A stretch of 64,000 nucleotides of DNA, from NCBI GenBank assembly GCA_022842285.1, contig JALHPV010000004.1, positions 1-64,000 of the forward strand. Direction: 5' to 3'. This document shows positions 26,447-37,043 of this stretch, in pieces. The notes beneath the pieces were generated by a model. It had not been told where the DNA came from. It saw only the letters and a program-made list of their open reading frames with translations, and made no database searches. The position numbers and the translations under genes are program-made. This stretch comes from Kofleriaceae bacterium (GTDB lineage: Bacteria; Myxococcota_A; Polyangia; Haliangiales; Haliangiaceae). Every line of letters begins with the position of its first letter. Within the stretch, counting starts at the first letter, position 1.

Positions 26447-26497
26447 CTTGAATTTTCATGTCATGGTCACCGTCGCAAACCCGACGGAGGACCTGGG

Positions 26498-26995
26498 ATG
26501 AAGATTTCTCGCATGTTGACCTCGTTCGCGTTCGTGTCGCTCCTGGGCACGGGGGCTGCCTTTGCTGACGCGAAGAAGACGGACAAGCCCGCCGCCGAGG
26601 CGACGATCAAGGACGAAGACCTCAAGAAGGCGAACGCCTTCATCGATGCGCTGCTGACGGCCATCACGTCCAACACGAACGACTGCGACAAGATGGCGAC
26701 GCAGATCGGCTCGGTGCTCGATGCGCACGCGGCGACGATCAAGATGATCAACGAGCACAAGAAGGCTGGCCGGAAGCCCCCGAAGGAATTCGAGGACAAG
26801 ATGAAGGCCAAGCAGCCGGAGCTGATGGGCGCGATCATGAAGTGCAAGGACAACACAAACGTCCAGGCCTCGGTCCAGCGCCTCATGGCCGCGATGAGTG
26901 GTGGCGATGCGCCGCCCGCGGACAAGCCGGCGGACAAGCCGGCGGAGAAGACGCCCGAGAAGAAGCCCGCGAAGCCCGTCCAGAAGAAGAGCTAG
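26498..26995 (+). CDS. Small exported Lys/Ala-rich protein
   Basis: 165 residues. GGAGGACCTGGG upstream of the ATG is a good ribosome-binding site. The signal peptide (MLTSFAFVSLLGTGAAFADA) has a clear cleavage site after AFA. The mature domain is helical, with two cysteines (NDCDKM and MKCKDN) that could form a single disulfide, and patterns such as FIDALLTAITSNTNDC. The last ~40 residues are a Pro/Lys/Ala tail (ADKPADKPAEKTPEKKPAKP) that looks like a flexible periplasmic spacer. No family recognised. The antiporter gene begins 37 bases downstream. Confidence 0.75.
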   Translation: MKISRMLTSFAFVSLLGTGAAFADAKKTDKPAAEATIKDEDLKKANAFIDALLTAITSNTNDCDKMATQIGSVLDAHAATIKMINEHKKAGRKPPKEFEDKMKAKQPELMGAIMKCKDNTNVQASVQRLMAAMSGGDAPPADKPADKPAEKTPEKKPAKPVQKKS

Positions 26996-27032
26996 GACCA
27001 GCGCTTGCTCTGGATCGCCGCACCGGTGATCC

Positions 27033-28385
27033 ATGAGCTTCCTGGGCTGGACCGCGCTCGCTAGCGGCGTACTGCTGCTGATGGCGCTCGCGTCCGCGTA
27101 CGTGAAGGCGCTGCCGATCACGACGTCGATGCTCTATCTCGCGCTCGGTGTGGCGCTGGGGCCCATCGGCCTGGACCTCGTCGCTCTCGATGTGGTGGCC
27201 GCCAGCGAGGCCGTCGAGCACATCACCACCGTCGGCGTGATCATCGCGCTGTTCGTGGGCGGGCTGCGGCTGCGCCTCTCGCTCCGGGATCCGGCGTGGC
27301 GGGCGGCGTTCGCGCTCGCGGGACCGGTCATGGTCCTGACCATCGCGGGCATCGCCGCCGCCGCGCACGTCCTCGTCGGCATCCCGCTCGGCGTCGCGGT
27401 GTTGTTCGGGGCCATCCTCGCTCCGACCGACCCCGTCCTCGCGTCGACGGTCGCGGTGAACGACGCCGACGACGGCGATCGAATGCGCTACGGCCTCTCC
27501 GGCGAAGCCGGCCTCAACGATGGGATGGCGTTTCCCTTCGTCGTCTTCGCACTGGCGTGGCTCGCGTCCGATGGTCCGGGCGCCTGGATCGGGGGCTGGT
27601 TCGTGGAGCGCATCCTCTGGGCCGTCCCGGCCGGGTGCCTCCTCGGCTACGGGCTCGGCCGGTTCGTGGGGCTGTTCGCGATCCGCGTTCGCGCGCATCA
27701 CCGCGACACCGATGCGCCCACGGATCTGCTCGCGCTCGCGCTATGCGGCATCTCGTACGTCGGCGCCGAGGCCATCCACGCCTGGGGGTTCCTCGCCGTC
27801 TTCGCCGCCGGCCTCGGGCTCCGTGCCGCCGAGATTCGCGTCGTGGCGGAGAGCCCTCATCCGGGGGCCGCGATGCGCGACACCGCCGACACGATGCCCG
27901 ATCACCCGCCTGCCGAGGCCCTCGTTCCCGCCGACGTCTCGTCGGAGGATCTGCGCGAGCCCGCCGTCGCCGCGGGCGTCCTCGTCGCCGAGACCCTCTC
28001 GTTCGGTGACACGATCGAGCGCCTGGTCGAGGCCGGCCTGATCGTCGCCGTCGGCATCGCCCTCGGCACGCACTTCGATGTCCGTGCGCTCCCGATCGCG
28101 CTCCTGCTCTTCGTCGTCATCCGGCCGGCCGCGGCACGCCTCTCCCTCGTGCGCACACCGACCACGTCGCACCAGAAGTGGCTGATGGGCTGGTTCGGCG
28201 TGCGCGGCATCGGCAGCCTCTACTACCTGACGTACGCGATCGGGCATGGGCTGCCGGCGAGCATGGCGAGCGTGGTGGCGGCCATGACGGTCACGGTGAT
28301 CGCCGCGAGCATCGTCGTGCACGGCATCTCCTCCACGCCGCTCCTCGACCGCTACGAACGCTCGCTGACGGGCGCTGCGACCTGA
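27033..28385 (+). CDS. Cation/proton antiporter (CPA1/NhaP-type)
   Basis: 450 residues with about 12 hydrophobic segments. Features of the CPA1 family are present: GPIGLDLV in the early helices, LFVGGLRLRLS, the ion-site region AILAPTDPVLASTVAV with TDP (the NhaP/NHE-like ND/DP motif), LSGEAGLNDGMAFP (the Asp of the NDG motif), and GVRGIGSLYYLTYA near the end. The protein would exchange monovalent cations for protons at the inner membrane, helping pH and salt balance. A hydrophilic insert (~280-330: HPGAAMRDTADTMPDHPP...) sits between helices 8 and 9. No regulatory C-terminal tail is seen. It follows the secreted Lys-rich protein and precedes tRNA-Leu. Confidence 0.9.
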   Translation: MSFLGWTALASGVLLLMALASAYVKALPITTSMLYLALGVALGPIGLDLVALDVVAASEAVEHITTVGVIIALFVGGLRLRLSLRDPAWRAAFALAGPVMVLTIAGIAAAAHVLVGIPLGVAVLFGAILAPTDPVLASTVAVNDADDGDRMRYGLSGEAGLNDGMAFPFVVFALAWLASDGPGAWIGGWFVERILWAVPAGCLLGYGLGRFVGLFAIRVRAHHRDTDAPTDLLALALCGISYVGAEAIHAWGFLAVFAAGLGLRAAEIRVVAESPHPGAAMRDTADTMPDHPPAEALVPADVSSEDLREPAVAAGVLVAETLSFGDTIERLVEAGLIVAVGIALGTHFDVRALPIALLLFVVIRPAAARLSLVRTPTTSHQKWLMGWFGVRGIGSLYYLTYAIGHGLPASMASVVAAMTVTVIAASIVVHGISSTPLLDRYERSLTGAAT

Positions 28386-28431
28386 CCCTTGTGCTTCGCC
28401 GCGGGGTATGGCATTTAAACGCCCTCCGAAC

Positions 28432-28513
28432 GCGAACGTGGCGGAATTGGTAGACGCGCTGGTCTCAGGTGCCAGTGGGTAACACTGTGGGGGTTCGAGT
28501 CCCCCCGTTCGCA
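28432..28513 (+). tRNA. tRNA-Leu (anticodon CAG)
   Basis: Cloverleaf with acceptor arms GCGAACG/CGTTCGC, a class II variable arm (GTGGGTAACACTG), and a leucine-type D loop (GAATTGGTAGACGC). The anticodon loop CTCAGGT gives CAG at 28466-28468. The T arm reads GGGGGTTCGAGTCCCCC. The CCA end is not encoded (the discriminator A is followed by CCG), so it must be added after transcription, unlike the tRNA-Phe in this window. The length without CCA is 82 bases. Confidence 0.96.
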
Positions 28514-28520
28514 CCGCGAA

Positions 28521-28539
28521 CCCCGGGCCTTGCCCGGGG
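28521..28539 (+). terminator. Perfect hairpin after tRNA-Leu
   Basis: Eight-base arms CCCCGGGC (28521-28528) and GCCCGGGG (28532-28539) with a 3-base loop begin 8 bases after the tRNA 3' end. There is no downstream T run, so this is either a strong pause or a Rho-assisted terminator for the tRNA. The sequence beyond it up to the MFS gene end contains no gene. Confidence 0.45.
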
Positions 28540-28595
28540 ACTCGCTTCGCTCGTCGCGTGACTCTGGCGCCCCTTCGGGATGCGAGTCCCCTGCC

Positions 28596-29840
28596 TCACT
28601 CGTCCAGCGAGCGGTGGTTGGTCTCCTTCATGCCCAGCATGATCGGGATCCCGATCACGCCATAGACCATGATGAAGAACACGGGCGCCATGGGAGAGCC
28701 TGCCTGCGAGATGAGCCACGTGGCGATGAGCGGCACGAGCCCGCCCGCCAGCGCGAGCGTGATGCTGTAGGCGAAGCTCATCGAGGTCACGCGCGTCTTC
28801 AGCGGAAAGATCTCGACGAGCATCGCGCCATGGACGCCGAACGCCATCGCGATCGGCACGCCGAGCAAGAGCTGCCCCATGCCGAACTCGAACGGATCGC
28901 CGTACAGCATGAGCCACTGGCCGAAGTAGAGCGTGACCATGAGCACGAGGGTGATGATGAGCATCGTCTTGCGACGGCCGATGCGGTCGGAGACGTACCC
29001 GCCGAGGACCTTGGCGACGAGCACCACCCCGAGCGAGAGCGTGTTCACGAGCTGGAAGCTGTCGCTCTCTGCCTTGCGGTGCTCGACGGCGAACGTGAAC
29101 GTCAGGTAGTAGGCCGCGTTGGTGAACGCGACGATGCCGAACGTCTGCACGATCGGCTTCCAGTCGCTGACGAGCGACTGGATCACGGGGGCGCGCAGGC
29201 TGGCCGCCTTCTCGCCCTGCTCCGACTCGTGAATGTTGTGCCGCAGGAGATAGCCGATGAGGACCAGGAGCAGGCTTGCCAGGAACGGGATGCGCCAGCC
29301 CCACTCCGCCGCGAGCTCCTTGCCGAGGATGCGGGTGACGAGGAAGGCCGAGAGCGAGCCGAGGATGAAGCCGAGGGTGACGCCGGCCGCCGTCGAGCTG
29401 GCGATGATGCCGCGCCACCGCGGCGAGGCGAGCTCGGTCGTGTAGACCATCGAGCCGGTGAACTCCCCGCCGAGGGAGAAGCCCTGGACGATGCGCATGA
29501 GGCCGAGCAAGATCGGGGCAGCGATGCCGATCGTCGAGTACGTGGGCAGAAGGCCGATGACGAGCGTGGCGCCGCCCATGAGGGCGATCGAGATCGAGAG
29601 CAGCGCGCGCCGGCCGACGCGGTCGCCGATCATGCCGAGCACGATGCCGCCGACCGGCCGTGCGGCGAAGCCGACCCAGAAGATGGCGAACGTGAGGAGC
29701 TGCTTGTTGTCGGCCCCCATCGTCTCGGGCGTGAACTGCTTCCCGATCTCCGTCGAGAAGTAGCCGTACACGGCGTAATCGAACCACTCGAGAACGTTTC
29801 CGATGAGACCCGCCGCCGCGGTTCGTAGCGCCGACTGCAT
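28596..29840 (-). CDS. MFS transporter of the metabolite:H+ symporter (ProP/ShiA) type
   Basis: 414 residues, 12 predicted helices. The family marks are clear: N-terminal GNVLEWFDYAVYGYFST, the loop 2-3 signature GMIGDRVGRRALL, and the second-half copy GYVSDRIGRRKTML. FSLGGEFTGSMVY resembles the conserved loop of proton:metabolite symporters such as ProP, KgtP and ShiA, which carry dicarboxylates, betaine or shikimate. It would import a small organic acid with protons. Substrate cannot be told from sequence. Start ATG 29840; the next gene is divergent, 20 bases away, leaving a very short shared promoter region. Confidence 0.92.
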   Translation of the reverse strand: MQSALRTAAAGLIGNVLEWFDYAVYGYFSTEIGKQFTPETMGADNKQLLTFAIFWVGFAARPVGGIVLGMIGDRVGRRALLSISIALMGGATLVIGLLPTYSTIGIAAPILLGLMRIVQGFSLGGEFTGSMVYTTELASPRWRGIIASSTAAGVTLGFILGSLSAFLVTRILGKELAAEWGWRIPFLASLLLVLIGYLLRHNIHESEQGEKAASLRAPVIQSLVSDWKPIVQTFGIVAFTNAAYYLTFTFAVEHRKAESDSFQLVNTLSLGVVLVAKVLGGYVSDRIGRRKTMLIITLVLMVTLYFGQWLMLYGDPFEFGMGQLLLGVPIAMAFGVHGAMLVEIFPLKTRVTSMSFAYSITLALAGGLVPLIATWLISQAGSPMAPVFFIMVYGVIGIPIMLGMKETNHRSLDE

Positions 29841-29860
29841 CGCGGGTATCCTAGGCTACG

Positions 29861-30703
29861 ATGTCCGCGGTGAGGGTCGTGTTGCCGCTCATCCTGCTCG
29901 CGACCGCCGTCGCGCATGCGGACGACGCCGACTCGCTGTTCGCCGACGGCAAGCGCCTCGTCGCGGCGGGCTCGATCGATCAGGGGTGTGACAAGTTCGC
30001 GGCCAGCCTCGCGCTCGATCCGGCGCTCGGCACCACGCTCCACCTCGCCCACTGCCGGGACCAGCAGGGCCGGTTCGCCGACGCGTATCGCCTGTTCGAA
30101 CGTGCCCAGGCCCTCGCGAAGTCGCGCAAGGACAAGCGGGCGGCGGTCGCCCGGCGCGAGCTCGCACGGCTCGCCAAGCGGGTCGCGCGGGTGAAGCTCA
30201 CGGTCGGGAACGCCGACACGCCGGGGCTCACGATCAAGCTCGGGGACCTCACCGTCACCGACCTGGCCGCGGTGCAGGTCGTCGACCCGGGCCAGTACTC
30301 GATCGAGGTCTCGGCGCCCGGGTACGTGACCTGGCGAACGGTGGAAACGGCGCTGGTGGGCAAGTCCCAGACGGTCGTGATCCCCGACCTCGTCGCCGGT
30401 GCCAATGCCGACCCGGCCCTCGTCCTCGCCTCCGAGGTCCCGGCCGGGTCCGGGAGCAGGGTCCTCCCCTGGCTGGTGATCGGCACGGGGGTGGCAACAA
30501 CGGCCACGGGCATCGCCCTGCGGCTGACGGCCGAGCCGGACCAGGACCGCCGCTCCACGATCGGGGCTGCCGTGGCCATCACCGGGGCGGTCGTCGTGGT
30601 CCTCGGGGTCGTCCTCTATGTGAAGATCGGCGACACCCCCGTGGTCCTGGCCCCGACCGCGACCCCCACCTCGGTGGGCCTCACTCTCACCGGCCTCCTC
30701 TAG
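29861..30703 (+). CDS. Exported TPR/PEGA-like protein with C-terminal membrane helices
   Basis: 280 residues. A signal peptide (VVLPLILLATAVAHA) is followed by a TPR-like helical domain (LFADGKRLVAAGSIDQGCDKF, DPALGTTLHLAHC, DAYRLFERA, quoted in part), a beta-rich region resembling the PEGA module (YSIEVSAPGYVTWRTVE), and two hydrophobic helices at 205-225 and 235-258. Proteins with this TPR-PEGA-membrane order are common in myxobacteria and often sit at the periplasmic side. No catalytic motif. It begins 20 bases from the divergent MFS gene and ends with the FHA-cyclase gene 95 bases downstream. Confidence 0.7.
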   Translation: MSAVRVVLPLILLATAVAHADDADSLFADGKRLVAAGSIDQGCDKFAASLALDPALGTTLHLAHCRDQQGRFADAYRLFERAQALAKSRKDKRAAVARRELARLAKRVARVKLTVGNADTPGLTIKLGDLTVTDLAAVQVVDPGQYSIEVSAPGYVTWRTVETALVGKSQTVVIPDLVAGANADPALVLASEVPAGSGSRVLPWLVIGTGVATTATGIALRLTAEPDQDRRSTIGAAVAITGAVVVVLGVVLYVKIGDTPVVLAPTATPTSVGLTLTGLL

Positions 30704-30797
30704 CCAGCCCCCGGGAGTTGGGGGAGATCGCGACGTTCGACGGCGCTACGCGCCGTATTCTGCGCTACCATCGCTTTCGCACTGTCGAGCAATTCCG

Positions 30798-32420
<1,623 letters not shown>

Positions 32421-32440
32421 CGAACGGCCGCCTCCGGGGC

Positions 32441-32821
32441 TCAGTTTCGGAGGAGCTTCGCGGCGCGGAGCGCGGGCTCGATCGCGGCGAGGACCGCGGG
32501 GTCGGTGCACTCGAGGCCGAACTGGACGATCTCGGCGACGACGTTGGCGGAGCCGGCGGCGAAGATGGTGCCGCTGTCGACCTGGTAGAGCCAGGCGTCG
32601 TAGCGTGTGGCTCCGTCTTCGCTCACGATCGACCAGCGCGTGACGCGGAAGAGCTTGCCGGACTCCTCGTCCTCATCGTCATCCCCATTGCCGATGCGGG
32701 CCTCGGCGGGGAGGTCGTTGCCGTCGTAGCGGCGGCCGGCCTCGTGGAGCTGGGCCTTGGCGGCGTCGTCGAGGGTGGAGGCGTCGGTGATGTCGACCTT
32801 ATTCTCGCAGCGGAGGTGCAT
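32441..32821 (-). CDS. Hypothetical cytoplasmic protein
   Basis: 126 residues with no signal peptide. An acidic patch (NGDDDEDEESGK) near the middle is followed by a compact part with strands RVTRWSIVSEDG and AWLYQVDSGTIF and a C-terminal helix. Three cysteines at most. It is convergent with the cyclase gene and no family is recognised. Composition matches neighbouring genes, supporting coding status. Confidence 0.55.
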   Translation of the reverse strand: MHLRCENKVDITDASTLDDAAKAQLHEAGRRYDGNDLPAEARIGNGDDDEDEESGKLFRVTRWSIVSEDGATRYDAWLYQVDSGTIFAAGSANVVAEIVQFGLECTDPAVLAAIEPALRAAKLLRN

Positions 32822-32957
32822 CGGCGTCAGGGTGCCACAGACGTGACGACGGCGCTGACTAGCGGTACGCGTGCCTGTGGCCGCCTCCGCCGCACGTGCT
32901 CTTGAGCGAGCGGGGCAGCATCACCGGGGGTCCGCCTCATCGAACTTCAACCTGCGG

Positions 32958-34268
32958 CTAGTCGCAGCGGTTGAACAGCACGTGAATCCGGCTCTGGTAG
33001 CCGTTCACGAGGAGGTCGACGCGTCCATCGCCGTCGATGTCGCCGGCAGACAGCGACCTGATCCCGAGTGGAGTGACGTCGTAGACATCGGGTGAGGTGA
33101 AGGTGCCGTCGCCCACCCCGTAGATCACCTCCACGCGATACGCATTCGCGCTCGGCTCACCGACGAACGCGATATCGAGATGGCCGTCGCCGTCGAAGTC
33201 GGCGAGCGTCGGCACATGCACGAGGGCGCCTAGACCGTTCGTTCGCGTGAACCCGCCGGCTCCGTCGCCGAGCAGCATGTTGTCGCCGCCCTTCGCGCCA
33301 GCCTCGAGAAGATCCGGCTTCCCGTCGCCGTTGAAATCACGCGCGGCGAGGAGACGCGACGATGTGTTGTATGCGCCGGTGTCGACCGCCGACAGCATCG
33401 CGAACGTACCGTCCCCCGCCCCGCGCAGCACCTCGCGGGTCGGAATGTCCCCATCGATACCATCGAAGTAGTGGAACACGAGATCCTGATCGCCATCGTT
33501 GTCGACGTCGGCATCGACCATCGTCGCGCGCTCGTGCGCCCCCCAGATGAACGTACGCGAATGCAGGTTGCCCGTCCCGTCGCCCCGGTACAGCCACGCG
33601 CTGTACGTCTGGTCGAGCGGGTTGCGCTCGAGCACGATGACGTCGCGACGTTCGTCATGATCGAAATCAGCGACGCTTACCGACGCGGCCCAGTTGTCTC
33701 CAGACTCGACGACGGGACCAGCCACCAGGCTCCCCGTCCCGGTAGACAGCAGCACCTGCAGTCCACCCGACGGGCCGATCAGAATCGGCCCAACGCTCAG
33801 GACGTCGGGATGCGTGTCGTTGTTGAAATCATACCGCGCACTCCCCAGGAAGCCGACGTCGCTGTCGAGCGTCATGAGCGAGCTGAACGTCCCCGTCCCC
33901 GTGCCCGTGGCGAACCTGCCGCGCTCACCCACGAGGTCCGGGTGCGCATCGCCGCCGAGATCCGTAACGTACAGACTCGGTCGATCCCAGTACGGCGCCA
34001 GCTCGTGTGTCGCGGGTGCGTCGAACGAGCGACCGTGCTGCGTGGCACACGTAGTGGTCGTCGCCGGATCGCTGGGCTCTGCAGTCAGGGGCCCGATCGC
34101 GGCATCCGCGCTCCACGCGTCTGGCCCTGCATCCATGCTCGGGCTATCGACGGACGCATCGACGCCCGCGATCGGCGCATCGACGTCATCGGGTGTCCCG
34201 TCCTCATCCGAGGACGAACCGCCGCATGCAGCCACGAGAATCAGCAGGCAGGAACGAACGTCGCGCAC
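32958..34268 (-). CDS. FG-GAP/VCBS-repeat lipoprotein
   Basis: 436 residues. The signal MRDVRSCLLILVAACGG ends in a lipobox, followed by an Asp/Ser/Ala linker (GTPDDVDAPIAGVDASVDSP). The rest consists of FG-GAP or VCBS-type calcium-binding repeats: DLGGDAHPDLVGERG, DFNNDTHPDVLSVGP, DFDHDERRDVIVLE, DVDNDGDQDLVFHY, DFNGDGKPDLLEAG, DFDGDGHLDIAFVG and DIDGDGRVDLLVNG, about seven in all. Each carries the DxDxDGxxD calcium-loop pattern used in integrin-like beta-propellers. It should be a surface-attached, calcium-stabilised propeller, perhaps adhesive or ligand-binding. Function beyond that is open. Confidence 0.88.
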   Translation of the reverse strand: MRDVRSCLLILVAACGGSSSDEDGTPDDVDAPIAGVDASVDSPSMDAGPDAWSADAAIGPLTAEPSDPATTTTCATQHGRSFDAPATHELAPYWDRPSLYVTDLGGDAHPDLVGERGRFATGTGTGTFSSLMTLDSDVGFLGSARYDFNNDTHPDVLSVGPILIGPSGGLQVLLSTGTGSLVAGPVVESGDNWAASVSVADFDHDERRDVIVLERNPLDQTYSAWLYRGDGTGNLHSRTFIWGAHERATMVDADVDNDGDQDLVFHYFDGIDGDIPTREVLRGAGDGTFAMLSAVDTGAYNTSSRLLAARDFNGDGKPDLLEAGAKGGDNMLLGDGAGGFTRTNGLGALVHVPTLADFDGDGHLDIAFVGEPSANAYRVEVIYGVGDGTFTSPDVYDVTPLGIRSLSAGDIDGDGRVDLLVNGYQSRIHVLFNRCD

Positions 34269-34312
34269 GCGTGCATCATGCCGACGCAGCGGCCACTACG
34301 CCAAGCGTTCAT

Positions 34313-34339
34313 TTCATTCACCCCGCCTGGGTGAACGAA
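34313..34339. repeat. 11-bp inverted repeat in an intergenic region
   Basis: Arms TTCATTCACCC (34313-34323) and GGGTGAACGAA (34329-34339) pair with one mismatch around a 5-base loop. The hairpin sits in the 285-base gap 34269-34554, which has no convincing gene: a short minus-strand frame at 34318-34518 (67 codons, GTG start, Cys- and Thr-containing, ending in a stop at the hairpin) could be a tiny gene or a decayed remnant, but it has no recognisable feature. The hairpin may be a terminator for that frame or part of the promoter of the FG-GAP gene. Confidence 0.35.
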
Positions 34340-34554
34340 TAGGCCCGCTCGGCGCACGGGTCGTAGGAGTCTTGATTGAGCGGGTCAGCGCCAGCCGTTC
34401 CCCGACATTCCACCGGCGTATGCGTGCGCGACGTCGGGTAGCGCGTGCCCGCGCTCCATAGGCCAGGCATCGTGGTCAACCAGCAGCGAGCCCGGGACGA
34501 GCACGGCGCTCGTGACACGCCTGCGAGGCGGCGGCAGTGCGCCGGCGGGCGGTC

Positions 34555-36189
34555 CTACTCGGCGTAGGTGTCGCTGGGAGTCTCGTCGGCGGGCGGAGAG
34601 TGGACTGGAGGCGAGTCGGTGGTTGGGTCGCTTGGCGGTTGCTCGACCGGGCGGGTGTCCTCGGGGCGCTCGGTGGTGGCGTCATCGTCGGTGGCCGGGG
34701 CGGCGAACGGATCGGGGATGGGCGGGAGGTCGATGGTCTGGCGGCTGATCTCGTGGTGGACGCCGAGCGTGATGAAGGCGCGGACCCCGGAGCCGGCGAC
34801 GCGGCCAGAGAGCACGTCGTCGCGATCGAAGGCGGCGACGGCATCGAGCTGGACGCCGACCCAGAGGGGCGAGCCGCCGATGTCGTAGCGACCGTCGACG
34901 GTCCCGCCGATGAACTTCTCGCGGCCGCGCGCGTCGAGGTCGAGGTAGTGGAGCGCGGTGCCGGCGAAGGCATCGGCGCGGACGAGGAGCGGGCCCGCCA
35001 GGACCTGGTGCCACACGGTCGCGCGGTTCTCGAGGGCGAGCTGGCCAAGGATGTTCGAGGAGAGGAAGCGACGGAAGTCGACGCCGACGCCGCGGCGGCG
35101 TTCGCCGAACGAGAGGGCGCCGTGGGCGGCCCAGGTGGCGACGTCGGGGACGTTGTCGCCGGTGGTGATGTCCTCGGTCGTGCAGTTGTCATCGAGGCAG
35201 TTGGTGACACCGATCGTGCCGCCGGACGTGGTCACACCGATCTCGGCGTCGAGGAGGGCCCGGTCGGAGCCGAGGCCGAAGCCGGAGATGCGCACGGGGT
35301 AGAGGTCGATCAGCGCGACCGCTTCGTCGGGATCGAAGCGGGTGCCGTGGAGATCGATGTCGATGATGTCGATGGCGCGATCGGCGATAGCGCGGGCGTC
35401 GCGGGACCGAAAGAGGCGGAAGAAGCCGAAGCGGGCCTGCGTCTCGAAGCCGTGGTTCCCCTCGAAGGCATCGCGCCATTCCCAGCGCTGGGAGACGTCG
35501 GCGTAGAGGAACGACACGCCGGTGGCGGGATTGGACGGCGAGTAGCGGATGCCCTCGAGGGCGAAGCCGACGAGGGCCTCGGAGTAGCGGCGGCGGGGCT
35601 CGTTGCGCACGGCCGCGAAGCGCGGGGTGGTGTTGACCGCCAGCGACGCCCAGAGGCGAATCGGGAACACCGACCCGGAGCCGGGGATCTCGAGGCCGGG
35701 CGGGAAGTAGAGGCCCTTCCAGAGGCAGAGGCCGGCGTTGGCGCGGGCCTCGAAGGCCGAGCCCCCAGTGTCACCGGTGCCCGCGGCGCCGCGGGCGACG
35801 AGGCCGACGGAGGCGAGGTCGCAGAAGTCACCGGCGACGCGAGCCGTGACGGCGGCCGTGAGCTCGCCGACGAGGCCGCCTTCGGCCGTGCCGCCGCCGA
35901 GGGTGGCATCGGCTTCGGTGATGAACGCACGCGGCTGGTTCGCGGTCGCGTACGCGAGGAGGAGCGCGCCTTCCGGGCGCTTGCCGAGCGCGACGATCAT
36001 GTCGGCGACGGTCATCGTCGACAGCTGCTCGTAGAGCGCGAGGGCATCGGAGACGCGCTCGAGCTGACTGCGCACCGTCCGGACCGGCGTGCTGCGCAGA
36101 AGATCGGGGCCATCGGCGTGCGCGGGCACGACGGCGGCGAGTACCAACAGACCGGCGAGCGAACGCATGAGGCACGACGATAGCGTCAT
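34555..36189 (-). CDS. Exported beta-rich (porin-like) protein with Pro/Asp-rich tail
   Basis: About 544 residues from ATG 36189 (ATG 36168 is an alternative). A signal peptide (MRSLAGLLVLAAVVPAHADG) is cleaved after HA. A helical N-terminal region (~30-100) is followed by a long series of amphipathic strands with aromatic ends (GLCLWKGLYFPPGL, RYSEALVGFALEGI, VSFLYADVSQRW, YDIGGSPLWVGVQLD), suggesting an outer-membrane beta-barrel. The last ~60 residues are a low-complexity Asp/Pro/Thr-rich tail (DDDATTERPEDT, PPADETPSDTYAE). No specific family is recognised. It could be a porin or a surface assembly protein; the disordered tail at a barrel terminus is unusual. Confidence 0.65.
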   Translation of the reverse strand: MTLSSCLMRSLAGLLVLAAVVPAHADGPDLLRSTPVRTVRSQLERVSDALALYEQLSTMTVADMIVALGKRPEGALLLAYATANQPRAFITEADATLGGGTAEGGLVGELTAAVTARVAGDFCDLASVGLVARGAAGTGDTGGSAFEARANAGLCLWKGLYFPPGLEIPGSGSVFPIRLWASLAVNTTPRFAAVRNEPRRRYSEALVGFALEGIRYSPSNPATGVSFLYADVSQRWEWRDAFEGNHGFETQARFGFFRLFRSRDARAIADRAIDIIDIDLHGTRFDPDEAVALIDLYPVRISGFGLGSDRALLDAEIGVTTSGGTIGVTNCLDDNCTTEDITTGDNVPDVATWAAHGALSFGERRRGVGVDFRRFLSSNILGQLALENRATVWHQVLAGPLLVRADAFAGTALHYLDLDARGREKFIGGTVDGRYDIGGSPLWVGVQLDAVAAFDRDDVLSGRVAGSGVRAFITLGVHHEISRQTIDLPPIPDPFAAPATDDDATTERPEDTRPVEQPPSDPTTDSPPVHSPPADETPSDTYAE

Positions 36190-36355
36190 TCCCTGATCGG
36201 AATCTGACGGGCGGGCACGAACCCGTTGTAGCCCCTGCCTGGCTTCGCGCGCGCGGCACCAAGCGGCAACTCTCGCGACGTGTCTACAGCAGCTTCTGCG
36301 GCGCGGTGAGGTGCCCGGTACCTCCCATGACAACGCCCGCGGCCCCCGGTTTCGC

Positions 36356-37036
36356 TCAAAGTACTTTGTGCGCGGCCCCGAGCTGGCCTTCACTGTCGCC
36401 GAGCACCACCCACACCTCACTCGGGACCGCCGTCATCCAGGGCGGCTCGCCGAGATCGTTGTCGAGAGTGAGCTCGTCGTTGGAATGGCCGAGGGATTGG
36501 ATCGCCTTGAGCCCGGCCAGCGGCTTCGCGGGATCCGGCTTGGCGAAGTAGACGAGCGCCACGGTGCCCTCGAGCACGGCCTTGGTGGGCTTCACCTTCA
36601 GCTTCACGGCCGGGCCGGCCGGCGAGCACATCCCCTCGGGCTCCTGCTGGGCGGAGATGAGCGTCACCCCATCCCAGGTCGGCACGGCGGGCTTCGCCGC
36701 GGCAGCGCGGAGGGTCACGTCGGCCAGCACCTTCTTGCCATACGTCACCTGGATCCGCGTGCCCGCGGGCAGGGGCGCGGCCGGTCGCAGGTAGCGCCCC
36801 GCGCGGTCGAGCGTGACCGGCTTGCCCTTGCACAGCTTGCCCCGGCGACAGCTCGCCTTGACGGCGGTGACCTTCACGGTCGCGGGCTTGCTGCGCCACG
36901 TGGCGATCCATGGCTGGAGGCCCGGCGAGCCATCCTGACCGCTACCGAACACGGTCGCGCCCGGCTCCGGGGAGATGCTGCACGGCTCGGCGACCCGCGG
37001 GACCACGACTACGAGCAGAGCGAGCAGCCAGCGCAT
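36356..37036 (-). CDS. Exported hypothetical protein with Lys-rich beta domain
   Basis: 226 residues from ATG 37036, chosen because it begins the signal peptide MRWLLALLVVVVPRVAEP; the longer frame adds 14 basic residues. The mature part has paired cysteines (SCRRGKLCKG) and Lys-rich strands (VKVTAVKA, VKLKVKPTKAV), consistent with an extracytoplasmic beta-sandwich. No enzyme motif. It starts 7 bases after the end of the MATE gene on the same strand, so the two form an operon. Confidence 0.6.
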   Translation of the reverse strand: MRWLLALLVVVVPRVAEPCSISPEPGATVFGSGQDGSPGLQPWIATWRSKPATVKVTAVKASCRRGKLCKGKPVTLDRAGRYLRPAAPLPAGTRIQVTYGKKVLADVTLRAAAAKPAVPTWDGVTLISAQQEPEGMCSPAGPAVKLKVKPTKAVLEGTVALVYFAKPDPAKPLAGLKAIQSLGHSNDELTLDNDLGEPPWMTAVPSEVWVVLGDSEGQLGAAHKVL

Positions 37037-37043
37037 CTGATGA

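Noticed and set aside
28530-29828. 432-codon plus-strand frame opposite the MFS transporter
   Set aside because: Antisense to a gene with clear MFS signatures; it is Glu/Asp/Arg-rich and domain-free.
34537-36183. 548-codon plus-strand frame opposite the porin-like gene
   Set aside because: Val/Gly/Asp-rich with no signal or domain, while the minus strand has a signal peptide and regular strands.
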